From the NCBI GenBank assembly GCA_004564215.1, contig CP024846.1:3237501-3301500 (forward strand): DNA of 64,000 nt. The letters run 5' to 3'. The stretch comes from Beijerinckiaceae bacterium. Its GTDB lineage: Bacteria > Pseudomonadota > Alphaproteobacteria > Rhizobiales > Beijerinckiaceae. The notes beneath the pieces were generated by a model, which was not told where the DNA came from, ran no database searches, and worked only from the letters and a program-made list of their open reading frames with translations. The position numbers and the translations under genes are program-made. Position 1 is the first letter of the stretch, and each line of letters opens with the position of its first letter. Of this stretch, positions 43,721 through 54,398 are shown piece by piece.

Positions 43721-45178
43721 CTATTCCCACGCGTTATCGAGGCCGCCCACGCCGCGGCTGAGTCCAGCTCGATTCGAAGCGGAAGCTTGAGCCGCAAGTC
43801 CGAGTTCCGGACGCGATCGGTCCATCGCTATCAAGCTTGCGATTAAGCCCAATGTGGCGCCGACCCCGACACCGAGATCTGGCGTTGTCCCCGCCAGCGC
43901 TCCCATGACAAAACCTGGCAGCAGGCTGAATTTGAGCGCCGTCGCAAACTCAGCCATGAGGCGGTCGCCGCGGCAGCGCTGGATGTAAAGGCGGACAATA
44001 AACCAGGCGAGCAGGGCTGACCCGATAATGCCGGTATTGCACAGGATGCCCACGTACCAATTTGAGGTGCGCTCCGAACCGAGGCCGACGCCGAGGCCGC
44101 CTGTCGTATATAAAGCTTCCATTCCGACCCGCGTCCACATCGATCGTTCGGCGTAAGAGTCGGACTCGGTTTTTTTGAAGATGGTTTGATCGATCATTTC
44201 ATAAACCGAATCGAGCATATTCGGTGCAAGCACAATGACCGCAACCAGCATGAAGGTAGCGGCGAGCACCAGTCCTGCTTCCCATTTCAAACTCTCGCGG
44301 GCGGGAGCATCCGGGGAAAGCGCACGGCGCAGCCAATTTCCCCCGTAGACCAGGCCGAAGATGGCAAGTCCGACATAGGCCGTCGAAGAGGTTGAAAGCG
44401 CAGCCATCGCAATTGACCCGAAAATAGCTACGGGTACGAGCCGGTCACGCCAAAACGGATTGTCGAAACATGGGCGCAGGAAGGCAAGGCTTGCCGCAGC
44501 CCCTACGCAGGCCGATCCGAAAGAGGAAGCCTCCGGCGTCAGGCCCACCACGCGCCGGGCCCCGGCCATCTCGACGTTAACGAGCAGGCCATATTTGGCA
44601 TTTCGAAACACGTCCAAAGTGTCGCCGAGGCCTACGGCCGAAAACACGATGTCGACAAGGCCAGTGCCAATTAAGACGAAACTTCCGACCAGGACCGCTT
44701 GCAGAAAATGACGTCGGAACGAGGCGTTTCCTCCGGCCAAATAGAATGCGAGGGCCATGCCGATCGATAAGGTCATGTAGGCAGGCTGGGTAAAATTCGC
44801 AGAGGTCGGCTCAAGAGGCACGGCCCAGGGCACGTTCGCATTGATAGGGATGACCTCGACCAAATGAGAAAAAAGCCGCGGCATTACATAGGCAGTAAAA
44901 TATCCATAAATGAGAAAGATAAAAAGGAGGCCCAATCGTGCCGGATCAATCGCAGTATCGAACGCGAGGCGCAGTTGGCCATTGAATAAGACCATTTTGC
45001 AAATGAGAAACACGGCGCAGACCGACTGCGCTACGAGATTGACGCCGACGGACTCGTTGGGAATCATGGCCAGCGCCATAAACGGGCCAAATGCAAAAAA
45101 CAGATAAAGCAGAAAGGGACCGCGCGTAAACACACCAATGATGAGCAAGATCCAAAATAACACCCCTGGCCAGGTCAT
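43721..45178 (-). CDS. O-antigen polymerase/ligase-like membrane protein
   Basis: 485 residues, about 10-12 hydrophobic helices with one larger periplasmic loop near residues 330-380 (Wzy/WaaL layout). GVGLGSERTSNWYVGILCNTGIIGS resembles the conserved segment before the last helices. The start ATG 45178 (GGAA upstream) is preferred to TTG 45184. As first gene of the minus-strand locus it probably polymerises the repeat unit that the neighbouring flippase and transferases make. Confidence 0.8.
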   Translation of the reverse strand: MTWPGVLFWILLIIGVFTRGPFLLYLFFAFGPFMALAMIPNESVGVNLVAQSVCAVFLICKMVLFNGQLRLAFDTAIDPARLGLLFIFLIYGYFTAYVMPRLFSHLVEVIPINANVPWAVPLEPTSANFTQPAYMTLSIGMALAFYLAGGNASFRRHFLQAVLVGSFVLIGTGLVDIVFSAVGLGDTLDVFRNAKYGLLVNVEMAGARRVVGLTPEASSFGSACVGAAASLAFLRPCFDNPFWRDRLVPVAIFGSIAMAALSTSSTAYVGLAIFGLVYGGNWLRRALSPDAPARESLKWEAGLVLAATFMLVAVIVLAPNMLDSVYEMIDQTIFKKTESDSYAERSMWTRVGMEALYTTGGLGVGLGSERTSNWYVGILCNTGIIGSALLAWFIVRLYIQRCRGDRLMAEFATALKFSLLPGFVMGALAGTTPDLGVGVGATLGLIASLIAMDRSRPELGLAAQASASNRAGLSRGVGGLDNAWE

Positions 45179-45278
45179 CGGCAAATTCCAATAGAAATAG
45201 CTTTAATTGTTCATTTCCTATTTTGGTAAGGGGCTCGCCATTGTTCTCGCCACTGTGCGTTCCCACACATCGCAAAAG

Positions 45279-45304
45279 ATGCGCGATTTTTTTTATTCGC
45301 GCAT
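45279..45304. promoter_or_regulatory. inverted repeat ATGCGCGA-N10-TCGCGCAT
   Basis: A perfect 8-bp palindrome around a T-rich 10-base spacer, about 100 bases upstream of the polymerase gene. It could be an operator of the polysaccharide operon or a hairpin; regulator unknown. Confidence 0.35.
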
Positions 45305-45466
45305 TACGCTTTCCATCTGCATAAAAGGCTGAGTGATAACGCGTTCGATCACTCGGAAACTTGGGGTAAGCAATGAACGGCCGTCACCTGATAATCTTGT
45401 AACCTTTCGGTTACCAGCCTGCAAAGTGTGGTTCACAACAAGGTGTGACGCCAAATTATGGATCAT

Positions 45467-45542
45467 TGGCGCTCCCTAGGGGAATCGAACCCCTGTTTTC
45501 GCCGTGAGAGGGCGACGTCCTGGACCGCTAGACGAAGGGAGC
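45467..45542 (-). tRNA. tRNA-Glu (anticodon CTC)
   Basis: Minus-strand cloverleaf: acceptor GCTCCCT/AGGGAGC, D-arm TCGTCTAGCGG, anticodon stem TCGCC/GGCGA with loop CTCTCAC (anticodon CTC), T-arm GGTTCGATTCC, encoded CCA. Decodes GAG. It marks the boundary between the polysaccharide locus and the P450 gene. Confidence 0.96.
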
Positions 45543-45751
45543 CTAAAGTTAGGCAACAGCCTTCTATAACGCGGCGGGCAACGCCGCAAGCTTGGTCGGA
45601 TGCGGTCCACACGCCGCCGGTTCGGCTTTCTCCGTATGGTAGCGGTTTAGACAGCAAAAAATCACAAGAAATCGCGTCCAGCCCTGTTTGGGCGCTGTTG
45701 AGCAAAAGGTGCGGACTCGAAAATGGGCCGCCCGCCCAATAGATGGGAATC

Positions 45752-47152
45752 ATGACAGATCTCCTTGTGGAACCGCCGCGGCCGCCCGCACCCGTCCCAC
45801 GCGACGCGCCGCTTGGCCCCTTATCGACGATGCGGGTCTTACGACGAAATCCGATCGAGACCTGGACCAAAGCGCACTTTGAATTGCCGATTCTGATGGG
45901 TCCGACGATCCTCGGCACCATTGCCGTCCTGAACGAACCTGCCGCCATTCGCCGCGTCTTCGTCGACAATACGGCCAATTATTGCAAAGACGCTCTGCAA
46001 AAACGAGTCCTCGGGCAGGGCTTGAGCGATGGGCTCTTGGAAGTCGAGGGCGACGACTGGCGCATGCAACGGCGCACCTTGGCGCCGCTCTTTACCCCCA
46101 AGACGGTGAGCTCTTTTGCCGTCGCGTTCAACGCCGCGGCAGAGGATCTTGTTGCCCGTTGGAGCCGTCTGCGCGAAGGACGCATCATCGATGTTCAGCC
46201 GGAAATGGCGCGGGTAACACTCGACGTTCTCGGACGCACAATCTTTTCGGATGGGCTCGGGCGGGACCTCGATGAGTTCGCGACGGTGATCTCCGGCTAT
46301 TTTGCGACGGTCGGACGACTCGATCCTTTCGATCTTCTGGATTTTCCGGAATGGGTCCCACGTCTGACCAAGTTTGGAAGCGGCTCGGTGCAGAGTTTCT
46401 TCGCTGGCGTGGTCGATTCTATTATCGACAAACGCAAGCAGCTCCTTGCCAAGGACAGGGCCAATTCCCCGCGCGATATCCTTACCCTCTTGCTCGAAGC
46501 CGAGGATCCGCAGACGGGGGCGGGATTAAGCTCCGCGGAAATCAAAGCCAATATTTTGACCTTTATTGGCGCTGGTCACGAGACCACCGCCAATGCCTTG
46601 ACCTGGTCCTTGTTTCTCCTCTCGCTTTCGGAGGAATGGCGGGAAAGGCTCGCCGAAGAGGCCGATCTGGTTTTGCCGGGTCCCGTGGAGGACTATGCCG
46701 GAAGGCTCGTTCAAACGAGGGCGGTGATCGAGGAGGCTATGCGGCTCTATCCGCCCGTCGCCAGCATGAGCCGGCAGGCATTGGGGCCCGACGATCTCAC
46801 TGGCCGGCGCATCCGCAAAGGTACCCTGGTCATGGTGTCGCAATGGGTCTTGCACCGGCACCGTCTGCTTTGGGACAATCCAGATTGCTTTGATCCGCGC
46901 CGGTTTCTGCCCGGCGCGCGGGAAAAAATCGATCGCTTTGCTTATCTGCCCTTCGGCGCGGGTCCGCGCGTGTGCATCGGCGCGTCCTTCTCGCTGCACG
47001 AGTCGGCAATCATCCTTGCCCATATCATGCGTTCGTTCCGGCTCGAACTTAAAAGAAACTATCGGGTGCGTCCGGTGCAGCATATCACCCTGCGGCCGGA
47101 GGGTGGCCTGCCGATGATTTTGCGACGGCGGGGGTCTGGCGTCAGCGCGTGA
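45752..47152 (+). CDS. cytochrome P450
   Basis: 466 residues, soluble. I-helix oxygen motif FIGAGHETTANALTWSL, K-helix ExxR in EEAMRLYPPVASMSRQAL, and the heme-thiolate loop PFGAGPRVCIGASFS with the ligand cysteine are all intact. The sequence resembles bacterial class P450s of the fatty-acid or terpenoid hydroxylase type (RFLPGAREKIDRFAYLPFG). No ferredoxin or reductase gene is adjacent, so electrons come from elsewhere. ATG 45752 is preferred over 45743 because GGGAA lies just upstream. Confidence 0.93.
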   Translation: MTDLLVEPPRPPAPVPRDAPLGPLSTMRVLRRNPIETWTKAHFELPILMGPTILGTIAVLNEPAAIRRVFVDNTANYCKDALQKRVLGQGLSDGLLEVEGDDWRMQRRTLAPLFTPKTVSSFAVAFNAAAEDLVARWSRLREGRIIDVQPEMARVTLDVLGRTIFSDGLGRDLDEFATVISGYFATVGRLDPFDLLDFPEWVPRLTKFGSGSVQSFFAGVVDSIIDKRKQLLAKDRANSPRDILTLLLEAEDPQTGAGLSSAEIKANILTFIGAGHETTANALTWSLFLLSLSEEWRERLAEEADLVLPGPVEDYAGRLVQTRAVIEEAMRLYPPVASMSRQALGPDDLTGRRIRKGTLVMVSQWVLHRHRLLWDNPDCFDPRRFLPGAREKIDRFAYLPFGAGPRVCIGASFSLHESAIILAHIMRSFRLELKRNYRVRPVQHITLRPEGGLPMILRRRGSGVSA

Positions 47153-47163
47153 ATGCGCGCGCT

Positions 47164-47697
47164 TCAACCAAGCGGATAGGCGGCCTCGACGATATAAGGG
47201 CCGCCGCCGGTCGAGGCTCGCGACGAAAACAGGACGAACCTCCGGGCCTCAAATCGGCGTGACAGGAAAAAGCCGCGCGTGGCCAGATATTCGGCCACAC
47301 CCATGCAGGAGGCCGCGCGCAGCCGCGCCAAGGTGACATGGGGGGTGAATTTGCGAGGTTCCGGCGCGATGCCGATACGGCGGAACAGCCGTTCCTGTTG
47401 GGCTTGAAGTTCGACCAGATCGGTGCCCGGCTTCGCTTTGGCGACGATCGCCCTTGGCTTGGCGCCACCAAACGAACTCAAACCTTCAAGTGTCACGGTA
47501 AAAGGCCGCCGGCGGATTTGCTCCAGGGACGAATGAACCTCACGCGCTGTCGCATCATCGATATCGCCGATGAAACGCAAGGTCATGTGGTAATTTTCGA
47601 CATCGATCCAGCGCGCCCCGCAAAGCCCGCCGCGCATCATTGCGAGGTCGGTTGCAAGATCGGAGGGGATTTCGAGGCCCGTGAACAACCGGGGCAT
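47164..47697 (-). CDS. thpR: RNA 2',3'-cyclic phosphodiesterase
   Basis: 177 residues. Two HxTx catalytic motifs: YHMTLRFIGDI (about 38) and FTPHVTLARLRA (about 122). N-terminus RLFTGLEIPSDLATDLAMMR and LEGLSSFGGAKPRAIVAK are typical of the LigT/ThpR 2H phosphoesterase family, which opens 2',3'-cyclic phosphates on RNA. Convergent with the P450 gene, 11 bases apart. Confidence 0.9.
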   Translation of the reverse strand: MPRLFTGLEIPSDLATDLAMMRGGLCGARWIDVENYHMTLRFIGDIDDATAREVHSSLEQIRRRPFTVTLEGLSSFGGAKPRAIVAKAKPGTDLVELQAQQERLFRRIGIAPEPRKFTPHVTLARLRAASCMGVAEYLATRGFFLSRRFEARRFVLFSSRASTGGGPYIVEAAYPLG

Positions 47698-47823
47698 GGA
47701 TCCCTCCTCGTCGATGGCGAGGCGCCACGAATCATCGCGGTGCCTAGCGGATGATATCAGCAGCTATAAGTATACCGAAGATTCGCCTCCGAAGGAAACC
47801 CCGGGCCTCAAAAACGGGGTGAA

Positions 47824-48558
47824 TTATCGGTCGGGCTGAGCTTTCAGCCCCAATTTTTCGATAAAGGTGCGAATGTCGGGAAGAATGGCTTGAACGATGC
47901 GCTCGACCCCGGCGGAGCTTGGATGCAAGCCGTCCGGTAATTTGAGGGTTGGATCGCCGACCACCCCTTCAAGAAAGAACGGATAAAGCGGCACGCCGTA
48001 TTTCGTGGCGAGGTCCGGGTAAATCGCGTCGAAGCGGGTTTTATAGTCCTGGCCGAGGCTTGGGGTGGCTTTCATCCCCGCTATCAAAGTTTTGATGTTG
48101 CGCGCCTTCAATTCTGCGAGAATAGCGTCCAGCGCGGCCTCCGTCACATTTGGGTCAATCCCGCGAAGCATGTCATTTGCGCCCAACTCCAAAATAACAC
48201 CGTCGGCGCCGTCGGCCAGCGTCCAATCGAGGCGCGCGAGACCGCCCGAGGAGGTCTCGCCGGAGACGCCGGCGTTGACGATCTTGACGTCATAGCCTTC
48301 CGTGCGAAGCGTCTTTTCGAGCACCGCCGGAAACGCGGCCTCGGCCGGCAGGCCAAAGCCGGCGACGAGGCTGTCTCCGAAGACGATGAGTTTCACCTCC
48401 GGCGCCTCGTTCGGTGTGGTCGCTTGGGCAGGGCGGAGCCAAGCTGACAGCATCAGCGCGGCCGTAAGTCGGAGGAATTCGCGGCGATGGCCATAGGCAC
48501 TTGGCCGCGGGTATGGCATCGGAATAGGCGGGGCGGGTTTGGAAGCATTGGATGGCAT
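47824..48558 (-). CDS. tesA: GDSL arylesterase/lysophospholipase, TesA-like, with Tat-type signal
   Basis: 244 residues. SGNH hydrolase blocks: LIVFGDSLVAGFGLPAEA (Ser), AGVSGETSSGG, ILELGANDMLRG and LPDGLHPSSAG (Asp/His). The N-terminal region contains GHRREFLRLTAALMLSAWL, a twin-arginine-type signal, whereas E. coli TesA uses Sec. The start could also be 48522, just before the signal. It diverges from an ABC ATPase gene, as tesA does from ybbA in E. coli; start regions overlap. Confidence 0.88.
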   Translation of the reverse strand: MPSNASKPAPPIPMPYPRPSAYGHRREFLRLTAALMLSAWLRPAQATTPNEAPEVKLIVFGDSLVAGFGLPAEAAFPAVLEKTLRTEGYDVKIVNAGVSGETSSGGLARLDWTLADGADGVILELGANDMLRGIDPNVTEAALDAILAELKARNIKTLIAGMKATPSLGQDYKTRFDAIYPDLATKYGVPLYPFFLEGVVGDPTLKLPDGLHPSSAGVERIVQAILPDIRTFIEKLGLKAQPDR

Positions 48559-49265
48559 GGATGGATGGACCTGTGGTTGAACTTGAAAACGTGCATCTGA
48601 GCCTGGGGCGCGGTGCGGCGAGGGTTCATATCCTCAAGGGGATCTCGCTCAAGATAGGGCGCGGCGAAACAGTAGGTTTGGTGGGGCCGTCGGGATCTGG
48701 CAAATCCACGCTCTTGACGGTCATGGCTGGCCTTGAGCGGCCGGATATCGGTACGGTCAAGGTGGACAATGTCAGCCTCGATCGGCTGGGCGAGGATGCG
48801 CTCGCGCGTTTCCGTGGCAAACGGATCGGGATCGTATTCCAATCGTTCCACCTCATTCCAACCATGACTGCCCTCGAAAATGTCGCGATACCCCTTGAAT
48901 TGGCGGGTGCCGACGCGCCCTTCGAAAGGGCGAGGGCGGAGCTCGATGCGGTGGGGCTGGAGGATAGACTTGCGCATTATCCGGCACAATTATCGGGCGG
49001 CGAACAGCAGCGCGTCGCGCTCGCCCGCGCGCTGGCGCCCAGTCCTTCGATCCTCGTCGCCGACGAGCCGACCGGAAATCTCGACGAGGCGACAGGTCAA
49101 AGCATTATTGACCTCATGTTCGCGCTGAAGCGCGAGCGCGGCGCGACGTTGATCCTGGTGACCCATGATCTCGCGCTCGCTGCCAATTGCGATCGCAAAA
49201 TCAGGCTGCGGTCTGGCCGCATTGAGGATGTTGCCGAAACTACGGCGCCTAAAATGACCGTGTAA
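48552..49265 (+). CDS. LolD/YbbA-like ABC transporter ATP-binding protein
   Basis: 237 residues. Walker [14 protein letters not shown]-loop, signature [17 protein letters not shown], Walker [18 protein letters not shown] and H-loop VTHD are all present. It belongs to the MacB/LolD/YbbA group, which normally pairs with an FtsX-fold permease encoded directly downstream. Here the next gene is hemB on the other strand, so the permease is missing or elsewhere. The ATG overlaps the tesA start region by 7 bases. Confidence 0.92.
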   Translation: MAWMDGPVVELENVHLSLGRGAARVHILKGISLKIGRGETVGLVGPSGSGKSTLLTVMAGLERPDIGTVKVDNVSLDRLGEDALARFRGKRIGIVFQSFHLIPTMTALENVAIPLELAGADAPFERARAELDAVGLEDRLAHYPAQLSGGEQQRVALARALAPSPSILVADEPTGNLDEATGQSIIDLMFALKRERGATLILVTHDLALAANCDRKIRLRSGRIEDVAETTAPKMTV

Positions 49266-49324
49266 GGGCTGGCGTGCGGCGCTTGTCCGCGTGGATCAGA
49301 TCTGACCCCGAATTGGATTGGCAC

Positions 49325-50479
<1,155 letters not shown>

Positions 50480-50797
50480 TCACGGCGCCTCCGCAGGGCG
50501 AGACAATAATTCGCGCGCGGCGGCGATGACCGAGGGATCATGCCCGGACTGACCCGCAAAGGCGAGGAGAAGGGTTTCATCGGAGCCAAGATGATCGAGA
50601 ACGGCCGTCAAAAATCCAGGATCCGCCGCGGCCGCCCGCAAATGCTCCAAGCCGAGGCCCGATAAAGCCAGGAAACGTTCGAGCCTGGGGGCATCCCCGG
50701 CCAAGAAAGACAGGGCGTCGACGGCGATCATTTCGGCTGAATCTCGACTGGGTTTTGCAATTTTAGGCTTAGGACCCAGAAAATTGAGCTTTGACAT
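50480..50797 (-). CDS. DUF3572 family protein
   Basis: 105 residues. Typical alphaproteobacterial DUF3572 pattern: AEMIAVDALSFLAGDAPRLE, RFLALSGLGLEHLRAAAADP, GFLTAVLDHLGSDETLLLAF. Mostly helical, cytoplasmic, function unknown. The gene commonly sits divergent to divK, as here. Confidence 0.87.
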   Translation of the reverse strand: MSKLNFLGPKPKIAKPSRDSAEMIAVDALSFLAGDAPRLERFLALSGLGLEHLRAAAADPGFLTAVLDHLGSDETLLLAFAGQSGHDPSVIAAARELLSRPAEAP

Positions 50798-50896
50798 GAT
50801 AACGGTTTCTCTTTCGTCAATTTCTATCCGTTAATGGCGGGTACGACTGGATTTTCGAAGCGCGGCCAGTTGGCTGCCCGGAGCCGGGATTAGTAG

Positions 50897-51268
50897 ATGC
50901 AAAAAACCATTCTGATCGTAGAAGACAATGAATTGAATATGAAGCTCTTCAACGATCTTCTTGAAGCGCATGGCTACAAGACGGTGCAAACCCGCAGTGG
51001 CGTCGAGGCGCTCGAACTCGCGCGTTTGCACAAACCCGATCTTATTTTAATGGATATCCAATTGCCGGAGGTGTCCGGGCTTCAGGTCACGCAATGGATC
51101 AAAGCCTGCGAGGATCTGCGCCATATCCCGGTAGTCGCCATTACCGCTTTCGCCATGAAAGGGGATGAAGAAAAGATCAGGCAAGGGGGATGCGAGGCCT
51201 ATCTATCGAAACCGATCTCCATCGTGAAATTTTTAGAAACCGTGCGCCATTATCTTCACGAGCAATAG
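50897..51268 (+). CDS. divK: single-domain response regulator DivK
   Basis: 123 residues. REC domain only: acid pocket [11 protein letters not shown], phosphoacceptor Asp in [15 protein letters not shown] (about 53), [13 protein letters not shown] and the lysine in YLSKPISI. The sequence closely fits DivK, a cell-cycle signalling regulator of the CckA-CtrA pathway in alphaproteobacteria. GGGA lies before the start. In Caulobacter it is followed by pleD; no diguanylate cyclase gene follows here. Confidence 0.92.
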   Translation: MQKTILIVEDNELNMKLFNDLLEAHGYKTVQTRSGVEALELARLHKPDLILMDIQLPEVSGLQVTQWIKACEDLRHIPVVAITAFAMKGDEEKIRQGGCEAYLSKPISIVKFLETVRHYLHEQ

Positions 51269-51616
51269 CCCTCAAAGCTGTGTCAAGGGCTTCGGCGTTG
51301 AGCGGCGACCCAACCGGTCACGCTATTCGACAACACAATATATCCGAAATTCAATATTTGACCGGATTTCGCTGCACTGCAATTTGTAACTGAGCCGATC
51401 TCGCTGCAGCGGCCGAGCTTTGCACCGCTCCCGCGGGTCGCCCCTCGGCCGCGTTAACGAAAGAAACGGCGAGATAAATAAGGCGATTGCAATTTGCCGT
51501 GTTCGCGGGTTAACTTGCCGTGCCGAGCATGATTTTTATCTGCGGCGTGACGCAGGCTCCTTGAAGAAAGCCTTGCTCGCAGCCGTGCGTATCATAATGC
51601 GTATTCGGCAACGAAC
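51269..51616. other. non-coding stretch downstream of divK
   Basis: About 350 bases without a credible reading frame on either strand. Confidence 0.4.
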
Positions 51617-51820
51617 TTAGATACCCTGCGGAGTGCTCGGGTCCGCCGCATCTCCTGGGTCCGTAGGGTTGGCCGGCGTGCAGATGGTTATAGGAGTGGC
51701 CTCCTCGAAACGCCATTTGCCGCCGGCCACCTTCGCGTCATAGCCCCAGCGGCCCGCCTCATTGGTCGTCCGCGACGAGGAATGACCCTCACACCAAGAC
51801 AAGGTCTGTCGCGGCGGCAA
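51617..51820 (-). CDS. possible small protein overlapping the parE 3' end
   Basis: 67-residue frame overlapping the last 32 bases of parE in another phase. Residues 12-50 look protein-like (GRWGYDAKVAGGKWRFEEAT). It lacks a ribosome site of its own and could be a gene fragment or a coupled small gene. No family recognised. Confidence 0.35.
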   Translation of the reverse strand: MPPRQTLSWCEGHSSSRTTNEAGRWGYDAKVAGGKWRFEEATPITICTPANPTDPGDAADPSTPQGI

Positions 51821-53861
51821 AGGCGGCCCGCTCCTGGATGAAGGCGAACCGGGCCTCCGGCTTGTTGCCCATCAACCGCTCGACGGAATCCGCCGTCCCC
51901 TCCTGATCGTCAGCCAGGACCACCACCCGCTCCAAGCTGCGCTTGGCTGGGTCCATCGTCGTTTCTTTAAGTTGGGCCGGAAGCATTTCACCTAACCCTT
52001 TGAAACGGCTAATCTCTATCTTGCCCTTACCGGTTAGTGTCTTGGCGATCAATTCGTCTCGATGGGACTCATCGCGGGCATAAACATGCTTGGCGCCTTG
52101 GGTCAGCCGGTAGAGCGGCGGAACCGCGAGATAGAGATGGCCGGCTTCAACGAGCTTCGGCATCTGCCTGAAAAAAAAGGTGATGAGCAAAGAGGCAATA
52201 TGGGCGCCGTCGACATCGGCGTCGGTCATGATGATGATTTTTTCGTAGCGGAGATCTTGCTCCTTGTATTGCGCGCCGGTGCTGCATCCCAGCGCCTGGA
52301 CAAGGTCGGACAGCTGCTGATTGCCGGCGAGCTTGTCGCGCGTGGCGCTCGCGACATTCAGGATCTTTCCCCGCAACGGAAGCACCGCCTGATTGGTCCG
52401 ATTTCGGGCCTGTTTCGCAGAGCCGCCGGCGGAATCGCCTTCGACAATAAAGAGTTCAGAGCCTTGAGCTGAATTGTTAGAGCAATCCGCGAGTTTTCCG
52501 GGGAGCCGGAGCTTGCGCGTCGCCGTCTTCCGCGCGACATCCTTTTCAGCGCGGCGGCGCAGCCTCTCCTCGGCACGCTCGACGGTCCAATCCAGAAGTT
52601 TTGCGGCGTGCAGCGGGGAGGCGGCGAGCCAATGATCGAAGGCGTCCCGCAGCGTCCCTTCAACAATGCGCGCAGCCTCATTGGACATCAGCCGGCCTTT
52701 GTTCTGGCCTTGGAACTCGGGCTCCCGAAGAAAGATGGAAATCAGCGCGGCGCAGGACGCCATGATGTCGTCGCCCGTCACCGCGGCGGCGCGCTTGGCC
52801 TGTCCGATTCGCTCGGCGTGGTCCTTGAGGCCGCGCACCAGCGCCGCACGCAGTCCCGCCTCATGGGTCCCGCCGTCCGGGGTGGGGATTGTGTTGCAAT
52901 AGGAGTGAACGAACCCGTCGTCGAAACTGAGCCAGGCAAGGGCCCATTCCAGCGATCCGTGGCCGCCGGGCTTTTCGACCTTGCCGGCAAAAATCTGATC
53001 GGTGACGAGGTCCTTGCCCTCGATATCCTGAAGAAGATAATCCTTGAGGCCGCCGGGAAAGCGAAAAACCGCCTCGGCCGGAACGCCGGAATTAGCCTCG
53101 AGCCATTCCGCCGCGCAGTGCCATCGGATCTCTACCCCGCCGAAAAGATAGGCCTTCGCCCGCGCCATTTTGAACAGCCGCGCCGGCTTGAAATGGGCGC
53201 CCTTGCCGAAGATCTTTTCGTCCGGCTTGAAGCGGACGCTCGTGCCGCGCCGGTTTTGGACTTTTCCGAGTTTTTCAAGCGCGGTTTTGGGGTGGCCGCG
53301 TTCGAAAACCTGCCGATAAAGAGTTTGACCCCGCGCGACTTCGACTTCCAGACGTTCCGACAGCGCGTTGACCACGGAAATGCCGACGCCATGCAAGCCG
53401 CCGGAGGTGCTGTAGGCTTTCGAGTCGAATTTGCCGCCGGCATGCAGCGTCGTCATGATGACTTCGAGCGCCGATTTCTTGGGAAATTTCGGGTGCGGGT
53501 CGATCGGGATGCCGCGCCCATTGTCGGTGACGGTGAGAAAGCCGGAGGCCTCATAACGAACATCGATGAAACTGGCGTGGCCGGCTACTGCCTCGTCCAT
53601 CGCATTATCGATGGCCTCCGCGAAAAGATGGTGGAGCGCGGCTTCATCGGTGCCGCCGATATACATGCCGGGCCGCCGCCGGACCGGCTCCAGCCCCTCC
53701 AGCACCTCGATCGAGGCGGCGGTATAGCCGGCTTCGCCTGGGGTCGAAAGGTCCAGCTCTTTCGGCGATGGTTTGGACGCCGAGCCTTGACGATTTGGTC
53801 CCGATCGCGTCGACGGTTCTCTGCGTGCCGCATTGCCGAAGAGGTCACCATTCCTTGCCAT
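51789..53861 (-). CDS. parE: DNA topoisomerase IV subunit B
   Basis: 690 residues. GHKL ATPase with AEAIDNAMDEAVAGHAS, VTDNGRGIPIDPHPK and GGLHGVGISVVNAL; Toprim domain with IVEGDSAGGSAKQARNR and IMTDADVDGAHIASLL. TSVRFKPDEKIFG and the VLPLRGKILNV segment fit ParE rather than GyrB. It removes positive supercoils and decatenates with ParC, which is not in this window. The N-terminal 45 residues are a basic, low-complexity extension. Confidence 0.95.
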   Translation of the reverse strand: MARNGDLFGNAARREPSTRSGPNRQGSASKPSPKELDLSTPGEAGYTAASIEVLEGLEPVRRRPGMYIGGTDEAALHHLFAEAIDNAMDEAVAGHASFIDVRYEASGFLTVTDNGRGIPIDPHPKFPKKSALEVIMTTLHAGGKFDSKAYSTSGGLHGVGISVVNALSERLEVEVARGQTLYRQVFERGHPKTALEKLGKVQNRRGTSVRFKPDEKIFGKGAHFKPARLFKMARAKAYLFGGVEIRWHCAAEWLEANSGVPAEAVFRFPGGLKDYLLQDIEGKDLVTDQIFAGKVEKPGGHGSLEWALAWLSFDDGFVHSYCNTIPTPDGGTHEAGLRAALVRGLKDHAERIGQAKRAAAVTGDDIMASCAALISIFLREPEFQGQNKGRLMSNEAARIVEGTLRDAFDHWLAASPLHAAKLLDWTVERAEERLRRRAEKDVARKTATRKLRLPGKLADCSNNSAQGSELFIVEGDSAGGSAKQARNRTNQAVLPLRGKILNVASATRDKLAGNQQLSDLVQALGCSTGAQYKEQDLRYEKIIIMTDADVDGAHIASLLITFFFRQMPKLVEAGHLYLAVPPLYRLTQGAKHVYARDESHRDELIAKTLTGKGKIEISRFKGLGEMLPAQLKETTMDPAKRSLERVVVLADDQEGTADSVERLMGNKPEARFAFIQERAAFAAATDLVLV

Positions 53862-54008
53862 GTACCGGTCCGTCCTCCAAATTCGCGTTGGTTAGTCGCC
53901 CCTGCCTTGAAGTAGCAAGTCTGCCTTGCTTTTTAAACGACGACGCGCGGGCCGCCGACAGAGGACAATGCCGAAATCTGCGCGGGCCGCGTGTCGGTTC
54001 CTGTCCGA

Positions 54009-54398
54009 TCACTTGCCGCGGTGATCGGGAAGTCTGAACACCCAATAGGCGAGGGGCGCCTGAAAGAGCTCCGCGACCAGATAGAAAAGCAAAAGGGGCG
54101 ATGGCCGCCCATCGACGAATAGGCTGATGATTCGACCAACCACCAGCCCAGCAGGAAAAATCATGACCGTCAACACGGCGGCGTTGGTGTATTTCTCATT
54201 GAACGCGCCGAACAGCCAAAACATCCCGAAACCAAGATATAGGCACATCATGGCTCGGAGGATATGTGCCAGATTCACGTCCAGGGGGGAAACCCCGAAA
54301 AACGTCGCCGCGAACCAATAGGGCGAAATCCCATAGAGCAGGGCGACGATCAGCAGCGAGGCAAACGCGAGAAGTAAGAAGATCTTTTTTATTATCAT
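54009..54398 (-). CDS. DUF4345 family membrane protein
   Basis: 129 residues with four hydrophobic helices. ILRAMMCLYLGFGMFWLFGA and NAAVLTVMIFPAGLVVGRII match DUF4345. N-terminal basic start (MIIKKIFLLLAF). Function unknown. No clear ribosome site. Confidence 0.78.
   Translation of the reverse strand: MIIKKIFLLLAFASLLIVALLYGISPYWFAATFFGVSPLDVNLAHILRAMMCLYLGFGMFWLFGAFNEKYTNAAVLTVMIFPAGLVVGRIISLFVDGRPSPLLLFYLVAELFQAPLAYWVFRLPDHRGK

Noticed and set aside
52608..53915. 435-residue plus-strand frame
   Set aside because: Antisense to parE.
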